From Tenebrio molitor (lineage: Eukaryota; Arthropoda; Insecta; Coleoptera; Tenebrionidae), in contig NC_091047.1 in assembly GCF_963966145.1 (NCBI RefSeq), positions 6,758,001 to 6,822,000 of the forward strand: DNA of 64,000 bases, in the 5' to 3' direction. The notes under the pieces were generated by a model that was given only the letters and a program-made list of their open reading frames with translations, searched no databases and was not told the DNA's origin. Both the position numbers and the translations under genes were made by a program. Shown piece after piece: positions 36,401 through 47,345 of this stretch (positions within the stretch are counted from its first letter, which is position 1; each line of letters begins with the position of its first letter).

Positions 36401-37816
36401 CAGAGTGATCAACAAGAATCCAAATCAGAGCAAGCGTTGCAAATTATCGGTCACGTCGTAGCAAAATCATATGCACATAAGCGGTCAAAACATGGGCGTA
36501 GACAATTTATGGTCTCAAACGCTACTTAATAAAAATGATACTTCATGAATTTTAGACGTTGGAATTATAATTGTGCATTTTATTATTATTATAAGATAAG
36601 GGAAACAATTTATAAGATTAACAAGAGCAACATTTTACATTTGTAAGAGTAAGTAAATTATCATCTTTATTGCCAAACGCGACGCTACTGGTACGGAGAT
36701 GCTTCGTTAAAATGTCACATTTCACAATTCAAGGTTGTTGTTGTTGACAATTTAAGTGATTTAACCTAGAAAACAAATCTTCGATTTCGGCAAAGTTTAC
36801 AGACGTTTATTGAAGTTGTAAGCAATAATTATCCCAGAATAAGTTGTAAAATAGGTTTTACCATTAAAATTAAAATTTTATTAGATTATTTTCGAAAGAG
36901 GGTGAAACAAGAAAAAGAAGACTGGCCTTACTTTGTACCCCGTTACACTGAAGAATTTTAAGCCAGATGTCCGAACCTGATGGTATTGGTTATCAACAAG
37001 TTTATCAATGTCTTAAAATTATAGTGCCTAATTTTAGCAAATCATAACCCATCATTAAGAAGAAGTCAGGTCAGTCCTTAGTTCAAATTTTAGAAATGGT
37101 GCAAAATGTTCAACAAATTATTAAGGAACATCCCTCAACTTCCATAAGGCATTTAAGACAACAAGTTAAATTGTGTTATGGCACTTATCAGAAATTTTTT
37201 AAGAAGGATATTAATTTGTTTCCCTTTGTGTGTTGCAAGAAATAAAACCCACACATTACCCTAAACAAATTGACAGCTTCATAAGGGTTTTTGAAATTAT
37301 GAGAGGCGAGTTTGATTCTGTCTGGACCACAATGGAGAACATTTTGAGCAGTTTTTGTGAAAACTTATTTTTTGACCTTGGAGTAATTTAAATGTTTTAA
37401 ACACTGCTAGAAAAGATACGAGTAAGTTCTCAATTACCCAAAAATTAGAGAATAACAACTTTTACACTTTTCTTACAGAAAACAACATAACAAAGAATTG
37501 TGAAAAATAATTATTTTTAAAATTTTGTAACTCAGGATTGTGCCTTATGAAGGAATTTTGTGTAACTGTGTGTTTTTTTCTTAATCAATAATAAATAATA
37601 ATTAATAATTAATTATAACTTGCTTTTAAATCTATTATTCATGAATTACAAAAAATTTATAAAGGCAATTAATGATAGATTTTTGAGAGGTAGGCAACCA
37701 ACAAAACGAGTGTCCACAGCAAGTAAATAAAAGCGGCTGATCCATGATAGAAATACGTTTCGATAAAACAAAAGATGAGGTAGCACTCTTGATTTGGTTT
37801 CTTGTTGATCACTCTG
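36401..37816 (+). mobile_element. Tc1/mariner-type transposon with degraded transposase (parent copy)
   Basis: Ends CAGAGTGATCAACAAGAA and, inverted, the same sequence at 37799-37816, with TA on both sides (36399-36400 and 37817-37818). Inverted similarity covers about 30 bases. The 1416-bp body carries transposase remnants on the plus strand: HPSTSIRHLRQQ (second helix-turn-helix region, about 37130-37165), FFKKDINLFPF, then CVLQEIKPTHYPKQID in another frame near 37228-37275. These match the DNA-binding and linker region of mariner-type transposases. Catalytic Asp motifs were not found and several stops are present, so it cannot encode an active enzyme. The element at 38764 is its deletion derivative. 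Confidence 0.8.
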
Positions 37817-37818
37817 TA

Positions 37819-38761
37819 TGTCATGTTCAATAGTGGAAATCATTAGAGAGGGATTTATTATTTTAGAAAATTAATCAACAATAAATATCAAAATGGTTTT
37901 GTGCACGCCACTGTGTTGATTTAAACATCAGCATTGCCAAAGCAATACTTCAAAAGTATTATCGACCCATCAAAAACACTCAGCCTTTTATAGTCATGGC
38001 AAATTTTTCAATTTATTCTAAAAAAGAACAGGTATATTGCTGTTAAATTCTTAATGAGATTTATTGGGGATTATTAAACTTTTTGGTGCAAACCTTTTAA
38101 CGTATCTGCAATCATAACTGATGGACTTTAAGACTTTTTAGCTTTTATAGAGGCTGTTACCTTATTTAAAAGTTTGGAAAGTCTTCAATATGCTCCCCGT
38201 TATTCAATACTTTGACAACTTCCAGATTTCTTACATAGGGTGACCGAAATTTATTCTCTCCGCCAGGTAACGCCATTCAAAACAGCATCTTGACACTTAG
38301 ATAACGTTATTTTTATGGAAAATGAAAAGAGCTCAAAAAGCTTACAATTAAAAAACCATTTACTACGTTTTATCTAATTTTTGTTTGTTTGTGTTTTGTT
38401 TGAAATGTTAAGTTTTATTGATTTCTCCTAGAAAAGATAGACAATCTTTTGCAGGTGACCAGTACCAAATTTCCAGATAATGTAATAAATTACATTTAAA
38501 TAATAATTACAAGCAAATTTATCATAGTTTGAGTTGCATAATGCTGGATATGCAACAACGTGCAAATTCATTGAATTTACAAATACCAAAAGCTTTGGTA
38601 TTTGAATAATATGCTCTGTGCACTGAAATGCAGACAATTAGGTATTTTTAATCATGTTAAATTTCATGTACTTCACAGCAAAACATAAATGTGCAATAGG
38701 GAATTTAAAATTAATTGATAATTAATACATAAATCAACCCCTAAATGTATCCCGTCCACAG
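37819..38761. other. AT-rich DNA between two related transposons
   Basis: A 69-codon minus frame (38428-38637) is not recognised. No repeat structure seen. Confidence 0.4.
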
Positions 38762-38763
38762 TA

Positions 38764-39175
38764 CAAAGTGATCAAAAAGAAAACAAATCAGAGCAGGCGT
38801 TGCAAATTATGTTTCATGTCGTAGCGGAATTTTATGCAAATAAGAGTAGACAATTTGTGGTCTCAAACGCTCCTTTATAATAAATCAAATTTCAATACAT
38901 GGATAATTTACCAGTTTTATTCCCAAACGCAACGCCACTGGTAAGCAAATTTTTCGGTGAACTGTCAAAGAAACATCAGTTTTAAAGCAAAATGAGTTTA
39001 CCATTGAAGGTAAAGCATTAATTATTAATAATTAATTAATAACAGATTTTTCGAGAGGTAGGCAACCAATAATACAACTGTGTATACATATGTGTACGAT
39101 AAAGCTAAGACAGACGTTTCGATAAAACAAAAGATGAGGTAGCACTCTTGATTTGTTTTCTTGTTGATCACTCTG
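38764..39175 (+). mobile_element. Internally deleted derivative of the 36.4-kb transposon (MITE-like)
   Basis: Both ends match the parent: the left 170 bases share TTGCAAATTAT, GTAGACAATTT, TGGTCTCAAACGCT and the AAACGC-ACGCCACTGG block. The right 120 bases share GAGAGGTAGGCAACCAA and CGTTTCGATAAAACAAAAGA. TA lies at 38762-38763 and 39176-39177. The left terminus has a few substitutions (CAAAGTGATCAAAAAG). At 412 bp it lacks all of the parent's transposase region, the usual way that MITE families arise. Confidence 0.85.
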
Positions 39176-39177
39176 TA

Positions 39178-39798
39178 TAGACAGTCCTTTCTTTTCCTTT
39201 TTTTTTGCTCAAGTCCTCATGCATTATTTTTTTTAAACGTCACTAACAATTTTCTCTGAAAATTTCCCAAACAAAAAACACATTTAATGTCGCAGCTGTC
39301 AAGGATTCATTGCGTTTCACTTGGAGCCCTTACTTCACTTTTAATTTCCATCCTGAAAAATTCCGAGTGAAATCTGCGATATTTGGAGTGGATGTGCTGA
39401 TAAAGTCCGGAACAAAGTTGAAGCTTTAGCAAATCCGAGCACCTCTACTTGACTAATATGGGGAGTTTTGCAATAGATAACAATGAAATAGCTGAGCACC
39501 AGTGTATTTGAGCTGCTTTACCGAGTGTATGAACTGTATGTAAGCCGATGAAAAGGGATTAAAACGGATACGCTCCGAAAACATGCCGAAATGAAACTGT
39601 ACAACCTGTAATATGCGCCTCATCAAGTGTTTACATTTGTTCCACTACCGGATGTTATAAAGCTTTGTGCAGTGTGCAAGCTCGTCAGGTACTTGGAAAA
39701 ATTCGCACAAATATGCTACTTTCCTATCGGTACGTTGCTAAAACATCCGATTGCGAATAAAAACGCGTAGACGTGAATACGTCTTTTTTTCCAGGACT
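39178..39798. other. Spacer of mixed composition, nothing recognised
   Basis: No frame over 60 codons and no repeat structure seen. Confidence 0.4.
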
Positions 39799-40211
39799 CG
39801 AATCAGAAGGATTATAGAAGTACTTTTTTTAAATTAATTAATTGTTGTTGGTACCCTGTGAGCAGTAGCAGAATCTTGTTAGAGATAGCCGTTTGTTAGT
39901 TTTACATCGTTCAATTCATTTATAAAGAAGGTTCAAGAAGTATCTCAGAGCGTTAATAGTTTCATTGAAGAAGATTGGTTAAATAATTTGCCTTCAGGAC
40001 AGTGATACCCAAATACCAATTTTAATAAGGCACAATGGCACTTCAATAACATTGTGGGATTATACGTGTGTCAAAATGCTATAATTTTGAGTTCACCAAA
40101 CCCGAAAGGTGAAACCAAGCTTCATCAGGAAAAATGTAGGTCATTATATAATAAGTAAATTGCTGTTGATTTTTTTTTTGTTCTGGAGTAGAATCAGAAG
40201 GATCATAGAGA
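39799..40211 (-). pseudogene. Mariner-like transposase relic, copy 2 (minus strand), between direct repeats
   Basis: The segment 39838-40140 aligns throughout with the 35.6-35.9 kb part of copy 1. On the minus strand it retains pieces such as FPDEAWFHL, NVIEVPLCLIKIGIW and, beside the second catalytic Asp, QDSATAHR, which is closer to the family norm than copy 1. Frameshifts and stops are frequent. The relic lies between direct repeats of AATCAGAAGGATTATAGAAG (39801-39820) and a two-mismatch version at 40192-40211, which could be part of the element, part of a tandem duplication, or an old target duplication. Confidence 0.75.
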
Positions 40212-41360
40212 TATTAAAAAATAAATTCATAACTTTTTATTTATTTACGAAATTACTGTAAACAAATTATACAGACTGATACAATTTCACTTTGTGAAGA
40301 AATAAACTGTTCAATTTGATTTGAAGTATTTTTTTTTTTCAATTAGAAAACGACCTGCTTGATCGCAGAACAATGTTACTGGTGATAAAAAGAAAGCCTC
40401 TGAAGCCTATATTTTTCCCGGTTCCGTTTCTCATTTCAATACTTGTGCAGATACTCCTTCGAAATTACTTGGAAAAGCCTCTGCGATGGTAATGGGTGTA
40501 GTTTAAAAATTGGATTCGTGCGAAGTGGCCATACGTGTTAGGTGTTTTTGAGTGTGTGATGGCTGATTGCGAGCATCCCATCTCGTCTATCTATTAAGAA
40601 GCTGGAGATGCGTGATAGGGCAGCGTTGGGCCGTAATGCTGCTATGCTGAAATGTGGGAAGGATACATCCCCGTGTGTATTGGAAATTATCACGTAGGAC
40701 CTACCCCCATGATGCATCGCCCAGACTCCGTCACTGCCTTATCGGAAAAACCATTACAAAAATTACAATTCCACTAAACGATTAGCGTTTGCAGGAAATT
40801 CTTGCGACGACGAAAATTTCCTCCTGCCACGTCGCCTTAACGGGACATGTTGGAGTTTAGATTTCAGGACTGAAACCGGATCGATAATTTATTATCAGAA
40901 CGCACACGAACGACATCTCGCCTGATTAGATTCGTCGCGAGATACAGCTGGTCCAGAATTAGGACCGAGATTAATCCTTAATTTGAGAAAGATTTGTCTC
41001 GGCACAAAAAATTCCAATAATTCGTCTCGACTCGTTTAACTGTTTGTTCCCAGTAAAGCATTTATTTTTTTTGCAAAAGTTGAAACGAGCAATTTATTAA
41101 CTCTTCTAGAACTAAGTAGTTTAGCGTCAGAGTAACCGGCTTTTGCAATTTTAAACTAACATTATTGTTGCAGTCTCCATTAAGCTCTCTCGTAAAAGCT
41201 TCGAACGGGATTCGATTCTGCACGAATTGGCTTAACGTATTGATGTCGATTTGCATATTTTTTGCAAAAATGGCGGTGAGCTTTGGATAAACATATCAAA
41301 GAGTCGAACATGGAAAGCTCACACTGTTGACACAACTAATTCTCGTGTTTACACCGTAGC
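40212..41360. other. AT-rich DNA, then a GC-balanced block (about 40430-41020)
   Basis: No frame over 64 codons and no recognised domain. The block 40550-40900 is repeat-free and may be regulatory. Confidence 0.35.
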
Positions 41361-41950
41361 TATAACAAACACCCTGTATTTCAGTACGAAACTGTATGGC
41401 TTAAAAGTGGAAAATTGTGAGAAATGAAAGAAACCTCAGAATATTGTTTTATAAAAAAATATAGTTGGAAGTCTTCTTGATACAGAAAAAAAAAACAATT
41501 CAGTGTAGAAGTATGTATCTACAAACATGTCTACATAAGAGGAATAACTGATCAACGAAGGGGTGTCTTGGTTTTCTTAGTGCTACGTGATGGTTTCTAC
41601 TTTAAATGAATGATTTAATTACCAATAAAACGATGTGCAAAGTGAGGTTATGTACCAAAGCTCACCAGCTGAAAAAACGAAACCACGGCCTGCTTGAGCA
41701 TGAAATATTTGAACGCCCGTTACATGGAGATTTGAGTAAAATTTTTTTTTTTTAGATTTCTTTTAAGTCAAAGTTAGGTCGGAACCTTGAGTTAGTGGGT
41801 GGGTAAAGTAATATTGTTCTGGAAACTGGTCTAGATGGTCATAACAGTGTAATAGCGCAACGAGCAAGCATGCCTCAGCACTTTGGGCGTTCAAAAATGA
41901 GCAAACTTAGCATAGTAATTGTTCTATTTATCGATTTCGTTAGTGGTTCA
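41361..41950. other. AT-rich DNA with lone transposon ends
   Basis: AACACCCTGTATT at 41368-41380 is a lone right-type end. TTTGAACGCCC (41708-41718) and GGGCGTTCAAA (41885-41895) form an inverted pair resembling the ends of the 48.5-kb MITE, in facing orientation. Whether they bound one element or mark two truncated ones is unclear. Confidence 0.4.
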
Positions 41951-42400
41951 CCTAAACGATAATTAAAATCCGCTCCATCGGAGGGTTGCTCCCCGGTAAT
42001 GGCGGGTTATGTTTGCGGATTCTCGCAAACATAATATACATGTAGCACGCGTGGCGCGAACCACCACCAACTCCGGAATGCGCCCGGAATGTCCGATAAT
42101 CCGCGCCGCTGACCCAGCTTACGTCATCAGCATTCCTGCGAGTTTCTGCATGCATTATACGTCCAGGCCGGGTCCTGCAACCTCCTGAAAAAACCCGGAA
42201 CCGGACGAAGCCCGCTTTTTCCGTCTGGGTCCGGACTTTTGACGGCTTCATCAGTCTGGGACGAGATGTTTCTTTTATCCGGATTAATCGCGTTATTAAC
42301 ACGTCGCAATTAGATTTCGCCGTAAATGGGCAAAAAATGGAATTTCATTTCGTCATCGGATCGTCAAAACAAAGCAAATCAGTAAAATCGTTACGGCTTT
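41951..42400. other. GC-richer block, no gene recognised
   Basis: A 116-codon minus frame (41952-42302) overlaps a 60-codon one. It contains many Arg residues, as expected from composition, and no domain I recognise. Confidence 0.3.
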
Positions 42401-42960
42401 TAGAGCGAGGGGTGCTATTCTGGGAGAGTCGGCACTAAATTTAATTCGAAAAAAATTTGAGCCGCCTCCAGGATAAATATTTAGACTGTGGAAAAAATAC
42501 AATCGATTTCTAATGAAAACTCAATTACATTGTAAATTTCGAACACTCTGTATGATGCTAATTGTTTTAAAATCTCTCTAGATTATTGCTGACAACGTTT
42601 TAATCAAGTTGCGAAAATTGTAAAATTAATGATGTTCTCCCAACGAATTTAATTTGCACGAGACAGGGGCGGACTAAGGGCCAGAATTTTCCTCAGCCTC
42701 TTGCAAATTCTTCAAAGATTAAAAAAAAATATTAACAACACTATTCTGACAGTATTTGTACCATCATAAAAAGGATGGTGATGTCGCGCTTTGACACAAC
42801 CACTTCTAAGAAAAAAATATTAAGGGTGTTGTTATAGATTTGAATCTTTTTTGTTAAAGATCTCGGTGTTTTCTCCAGATAGAGAAACTATGAAAATCTC
42901 TTTCAATTTGGAAGTTGCATCCCTATTTGTTATTTTTCAATTAAAGCCGCAGTAGTCGTG
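42401..42960. other. AT-rich spacer with a possible hAT-like end
   Basis: CAGGGGCGGACTAAGGGCC at 42665-42683 resembles the first bases of some hAT-type DNA transposons, but no inverted partner or 8-bp target duplication was found. Confidence 0.3.
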
Positions 42961-44150
42961 TGCGTTCGCTAGGAATTGTGTTTTCCCAAGGAATTAAAAA
43001 TAATAAATCTCCCTTCAAAGATCCCGCGCAACTTTCCAAACAGATATTTGGTCAACTTCCGGTCCTCTCCGTTTCCGTCCTTGCACTGTAAACTGCGGTC
43101 TCAATTAAAAAGGGATCGAAAATTAATTGATAATGCGAAAGAGATTGCAACAGTGAGTGTAACGTCCACGGACAAGGGTGTGAGTTGACCTGGCGATGGC
43201 ATCTAGTGGCCGGTCGCGATTTATACGCCATCTGGCGTTGATACAGCCCGCCCGATGTATTCGACCGCACGCCATCTATCCCGGCACGTTCGCCCTACAC
43301 GTCCGCGCCTCCATCTCTGGTCAGTGCGGGCAAACGACGCTCCTGGCCCCGGAAATCGAACCGGAGCCGACGTGGGCCAAGCGGGAATCCGGCGACGAAT
43401 CCGCCTCCTCAATTATTATGTTATTCTGCTTAAGTATATATAATAATTGGCGGTGATTTATCGCGCCTCCGGAAACGTTTTTGAATAATTCGCGATGAAG
43501 GGGGCGAAAAGGAAACACAAAAACGTGTATCGCTCCGCGGATGTGGATGCAATCGGTCGGATAATCGAAGCAGGCGGTGCACCCGGATAATTTGATAAAA
43601 CACGATGATTTATGTAAGGCGCATTCAGCCGGAGCCTGTTCGATTCCGGGACGAAATGTCACCAGCCGAGCTACAATCGTTTCAAATTCCTTCGATTTAA
43701 TATCGGACGACAGCAGCTCTTGTTCTTGCCAAGAATGGAAAGATTGATTCCCGTTGATTTTTAGCGGGAATGCATTCCGGGAGCGGATATTGCGCCGCCA
43801 GTGACCAAAAAATAACCGGAGGGACGGGACGGCGGCGGCTAAAATCAAATTTACTTAATACGGGCCGTGATGAATTATGAGGTTTATAGATTTGTGGGTG
43901 TTGCGTTTGTCCGCAGCCGGTTCATCCCTCTACCGATGTTTTCAGCCTGGTAAAGTGTGAAATGGCCATTATTTATTTAAACCCTATTAACTCGCAGGTA
44001 GATATCATAATGAAGTTGTTAATATTTGATGCAGTTATGAGTTATGGTGTTCTACTTGCGCACTTTAACCTAACTTGTCCGACCGAATCACGAACGCTAT
44101 CACCACCTCTTGGACCGCTTTCCACAGGAAATTACCACCAACAATTAATA
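42961..44150. other. GC-richer island with a 175-codon minus frame
   Basis: The minus frame 43321-43848 is the second longest in the window. It shows an N-terminal Leu/Phe-rich stretch, then no domain I recognise. Four other frames overlap it on both strands (for example 43196-43456 plus), so the openness is likely compositional. The core 43190-43420 is strongly G+C-rich. Candidate regulatory DNA. Confidence 0.3.
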
Positions 44151-44639
44151 TAATCGTTACTCCGTATCCGATTTAATTATCCATTTATTTGCATTTCCTG
44201 TGTTTATTTCTGTTTGATTTATTTGCATGCATGAATTGCTAATTATCGTGCTTTAACCAAATTATGTCATTATGGTTTTTACAATTTCCAAATGTTCCCA
44301 TATCGAGAAATAATGTTGGAAACAAGCATTCACTTTGCTGTAATTTTGTCATACGTTAATGGATTTAATTAAACTATACGTCTGTATAGCTGATTTCAAT
44401 AGTTTCTTTCTGAATTTTTGAGAACAAAAGAAGGGTTTTTATTGGAATTTTATCGAGTGGAAGTTCTCTAAGTTAAAAATGAAATTTCAGACAAATTTAG
44501 TGGTTGATTAAAAAACATAGCGCTTGTGTATTATACTGCGTGAAATATTAATAAAGATTTTGACTATGCATTTATTTTCTACTAGCCAGTGGTATAATAA
44601 TTCCGAATGATTGTGATCAGGTTTGTAATTATTTATTTC
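44151..44639. other. AT-rich spacer, nothing recognised
   Basis: No frame or repeat of note. Confidence 0.4.
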
Positions 44640-44800
44640 ATTGTTTCCAGCATTTCCAGGAAGTGATTTTATGTCGATTTTACCTCAAATAACATACCTA
44701 TGGCAACATGCCCTAGATTTTTTTATACATTTTTTGATATTTTATGACTACTTAACACAGTACCAACTGCTAAGCTGTTTTGCGAATTTTAGGGCACCTT
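44640..44800 (-). repeat. Partial inverted copy of the 20.9-kb MITE
   Basis: On the minus strand it starts near 44800 with AAGGTGCCCTAAAATTCG and contains CAGCTTAGCAGT, TTAAGTAGTCATAAAATATC, CATGTTGCCATA and TATGTTATTTGAGGTAAAA in the same order as 20944-21200. The middle and right portions of the family are absent. Confidence 0.75.
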
Positions 44801-44931
44801 GTATAAATAAATTGAAGTTTGAAGTTATATGTCAGTGAATTATACTATTATTCTATTGCTAGAGGTTAGATAATAACGCAGAAATAAACTAAGAAGGAAC
44901 TCGTTATTGTTGAGTAAAACTTAAGTACGAG

Positions 44932-45432
44932 TATCTTCTCTTTCTGATAGACCTTCATACTAGTTAAACGATGAATGAAAAAAATTGGTACTTTACATAT
45001 CAATTTTTTTGAGAAAATGAAAAATTTTACTTCAAAAATTTAATTTAAGTTTTAATTTAAAAATTCTTTTATATGGGTTTATTTAAAATAGAAGATTTAT
45101 TTGAATAGACCAAACAATTTAGAACATTTAAGGCAGAAAATTTGCGCTGAAATGGAACAAATCAGCCCTAACATTATTGAGCGCAGTGTACAGTGTCGGT
45201 GAGTGCCAAATAGTTGGCGGGAGGCAATTTCAACATTTGTGTTACATTTTATTTTTAAGCTTAGATGTTTGTTTGTTTTAGTTTGAGGTCAGTTAAAATT
45301 TATACATCAAAATTTAAATTAAATTTTTGAGGTAAAATTTGTCATTTTCTCAAAAAAATTGTTATGTAAGGTACCAATTTTTCTCATTCATCATTTAGGT
45401 AGTAAGAAGGTCTATTAGAAACAGGAGAAAAG
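44932..45432. repeat. Long foldback element (arms ~120 bp)
   Basis: The left arm 44932-45060 and right arm 45310-45432 are inverted copies over about 120 bases with few mismatches. Both contain ATAGACCTTC, GATGAATGA, AAAATTGGTAC and TTTTTTTGAGAAAATGA. The loop of about 250 bases holds no gene. The outer borders and target duplication are unclear. The transcribed arms could form a long hairpin RNA. Confidence 0.75.
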
Positions 45433-45461
45433 TGGGGGTTCCCATTTAAAAAAATTGGTGA

Positions 45462-45492
45462 TGACGTCATAACTCAAAAATGGATGACGTCA
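45462..45492. promoter_or_regulatory. Paired TGACGTCA (CRE-like) octamers
   Basis: Two perfect palindromic TGACGTCA sites lie at 45462-45469 and 45485-45492, each in an ATGACGTCAT context. CREB/ATF factors bind this octamer. They abut the foldback element and may belong to repeat sequence rather than to a host promoter. Confidence 0.3.
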
Positions 45493-46474
45493 TGAACAAG
45501 TGAAGCAACTTAAAATAAGCACTATGAGAAATAAAAATTGACCGGTTTCAGCGTTTTCTACAAATGTCATTAGTTTCGACATTACTGAATTTATTCCATA
45601 AGTAGTTTCCACACTGTATGTACAACGGTCTCAGAAATAAGTACATTAATTTTAACCAGTGACAGATCTCGTCAAGAACAACAAAATTGTTATGTTCCAT
45701 TTTTTTGAAATGTAATTTTCATTTCAGTAGTTATTACTAGTATTTTCTAGTTATTTGACACAATAACAGTGACCGTGAAATACTAGTTTTTGTAAAATCA
45801 GCGCAAAACATTGTGTTTTTAGAATAAAGTTTTTTTCGGCCTCCGTCTAGAAACACTGATTTTTCATTCGTCTAAATCGTCTGGAAATTAGCATTTTCCT
45901 GCCTAGACAAGAAAATCAACACAGGAATTTTTAATTAAAGATTTTAGGTTGGCAGCACAAAATGTCAGTGTCATGTGGCATTTTTGTACAATTTTTTAAG
46001 TGTAAAATATTGATGTCGGGCAAATTTGTATCATTTATCGCAAGCTGTACATTGTGTATAGCAGTAGGGGCCGAGGGGGGTATCAAGCGATGGGTTACGA
46101 ATAACAGAAACGACGACAACGGTTTTGAATATTTGAGGAATTGGTTGATTTTTGTCGTGACAGTCGCTTCTTGAATCCTTTATGTTGCCAATGGAAGAAA
46201 AATAAATTCCCTATCTGGTAATTTTTTAACAAAAATGGTTATATTTGGCTTTAAATAAATTGTCGGCCGAAAAATTTTTGTGTATTACACGCACAAACCG
46301 TGCTTGCACTTGCAACATGGCATTTTCTAGTCTTGTGATACAAATAACTATTTCGCTCTGCGTCCGAGGTAGAGATATTGAATTTTCAGTTAGTTTTATG
46401 CGACGTTTACGTGTTGATTCTGTGATTTAAGCTAAAATTTTGTGAAAATGGCACGAATGTTGAATACATAGATA
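45493..46474. other. AT-rich DNA with repeat debris
   Basis: A segment around 45530-45620 (AAAATTGACCGGTTTC... TTTCCACACTGTATG) resembles 47620-47695 (AAAATCGACCTGTTTC... TTTTCCACACTGTATA), so both are probably copies of one undefined element. Confidence 0.4.
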
Positions 46475-46690
46475 TTGTTTTGGTGTAGACGTAGAGTGAA
46501 GCGTCCGGGAGTGCTCCTCGAGCCCAGAGAATTTTCGTGCAACTTCTTCTTGTGGAGGTACATGAAGGACTTGGTATTCGATCCAATTCATACATACAAT
46601 ACAATTGATACAAGTTTTAAAAGAACGGGGGGAAAATGTAGCCACAACAATTCCCAAAACAGAGAAATGCTGGAAAGAGTGGAAGAATGA
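46475..46690 (+). pseudogene. Tc1/mariner transposase C-terminal scrap
   Basis: The 71-codon frame contains CNFFLWRYMKDLVFDPIHT, which matches the segment just after the third catalytic Asp in Tc1/mariner transposases (typically DFFLWGY-KD-VY). In another frame immediately upstream, RSSSPENF resembles the RSPDL motif, so a frameshift separates them. Nothing N-terminal of this is recognisable. It is an isolated inactive fragment, and its family relation to the other copies in the window is not clear. Confidence 0.6.
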
Positions 46691-47165
46691 AAGTATGGGC
46701 GATTCATTAGGGTTGGTTTAAAATATTTATTTTTAAAATTGTTTTCATTTAATATCTACCATATGATTCCCTTTATCATTATACGTCACAGCAGCGGGCG
46801 CATCAATTAGTTCGCAAGAAACAAGTGAACGTTTTCTTGCATTTATTTTTTGTTTTTCGCTTATCAGCATCGGGAAAGCAAGTAATCCTCATTGGCGGGT
46901 AACGGAATTTGTACCAAATCTTTCAATAATATTAATTGGATAACTTCAAGATTTAGGGGAAAAAAATATTTTTTGTATATTTTTTGTGCTGATACTGTCT
47001 ATGACACTTTTTACTTCTTAAGAAAGACGAAAGTATTGTCCAAATCTGCTCAAGCACATTCGTTTATATCTATTGATACGTTTAATTATGGCAGTCAATT
47101 AAAGGCTTTAACGCAATATATTGGGTGATTCAAAATGATTGTGCATAAGTATGGCAACTACGTAC
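46691..47165. other. AT-rich spacer, nothing recognised
   Basis: The 78-codon plus frame 46892-47128 has no recognisable domain. Confidence 0.4.
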
Positions 47166-47345
47166 GAAAATTTAGGTGGCAATAACTGTGCGGGTGGGAT
47201 AGAGTTGACATTTGTATGACATTTCATAAGCATGCATTTGATTTTTTTATACATTGATTTGACAATTTTCAAAATTCCGCCACAATGAACTGTCAAAGAA
47301 ATGTCAACTCTATCCTACCCACACAATTGCTTCAGCCACCACTGC
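47166..47345. repeat. Inverted-repeat element, GGATAGAGTTGACATTT arms
   Basis: GGTGGGATAGAGTTGACATTT near 47200-47218 pairs with its near-perfect inverse near 47302-47325, inside broader arms 47172-47218 and 47286-47337. The right flank (47338-47400) resembles 59037-59105, suggesting a larger dispersed element. Confidence 0.55.

Noticed and set aside
42665..42683. CAGGGGCGGACTAAGGGCC as a hAT transposon
   Set aside because: Only one end is present, with no inverted partner or 8-bp target duplication.
43321..43848. 175-codon minus frame as a gene
   Set aside because: Lies in a GC-rich island with several competing frames and no recognisable motif or gene context.
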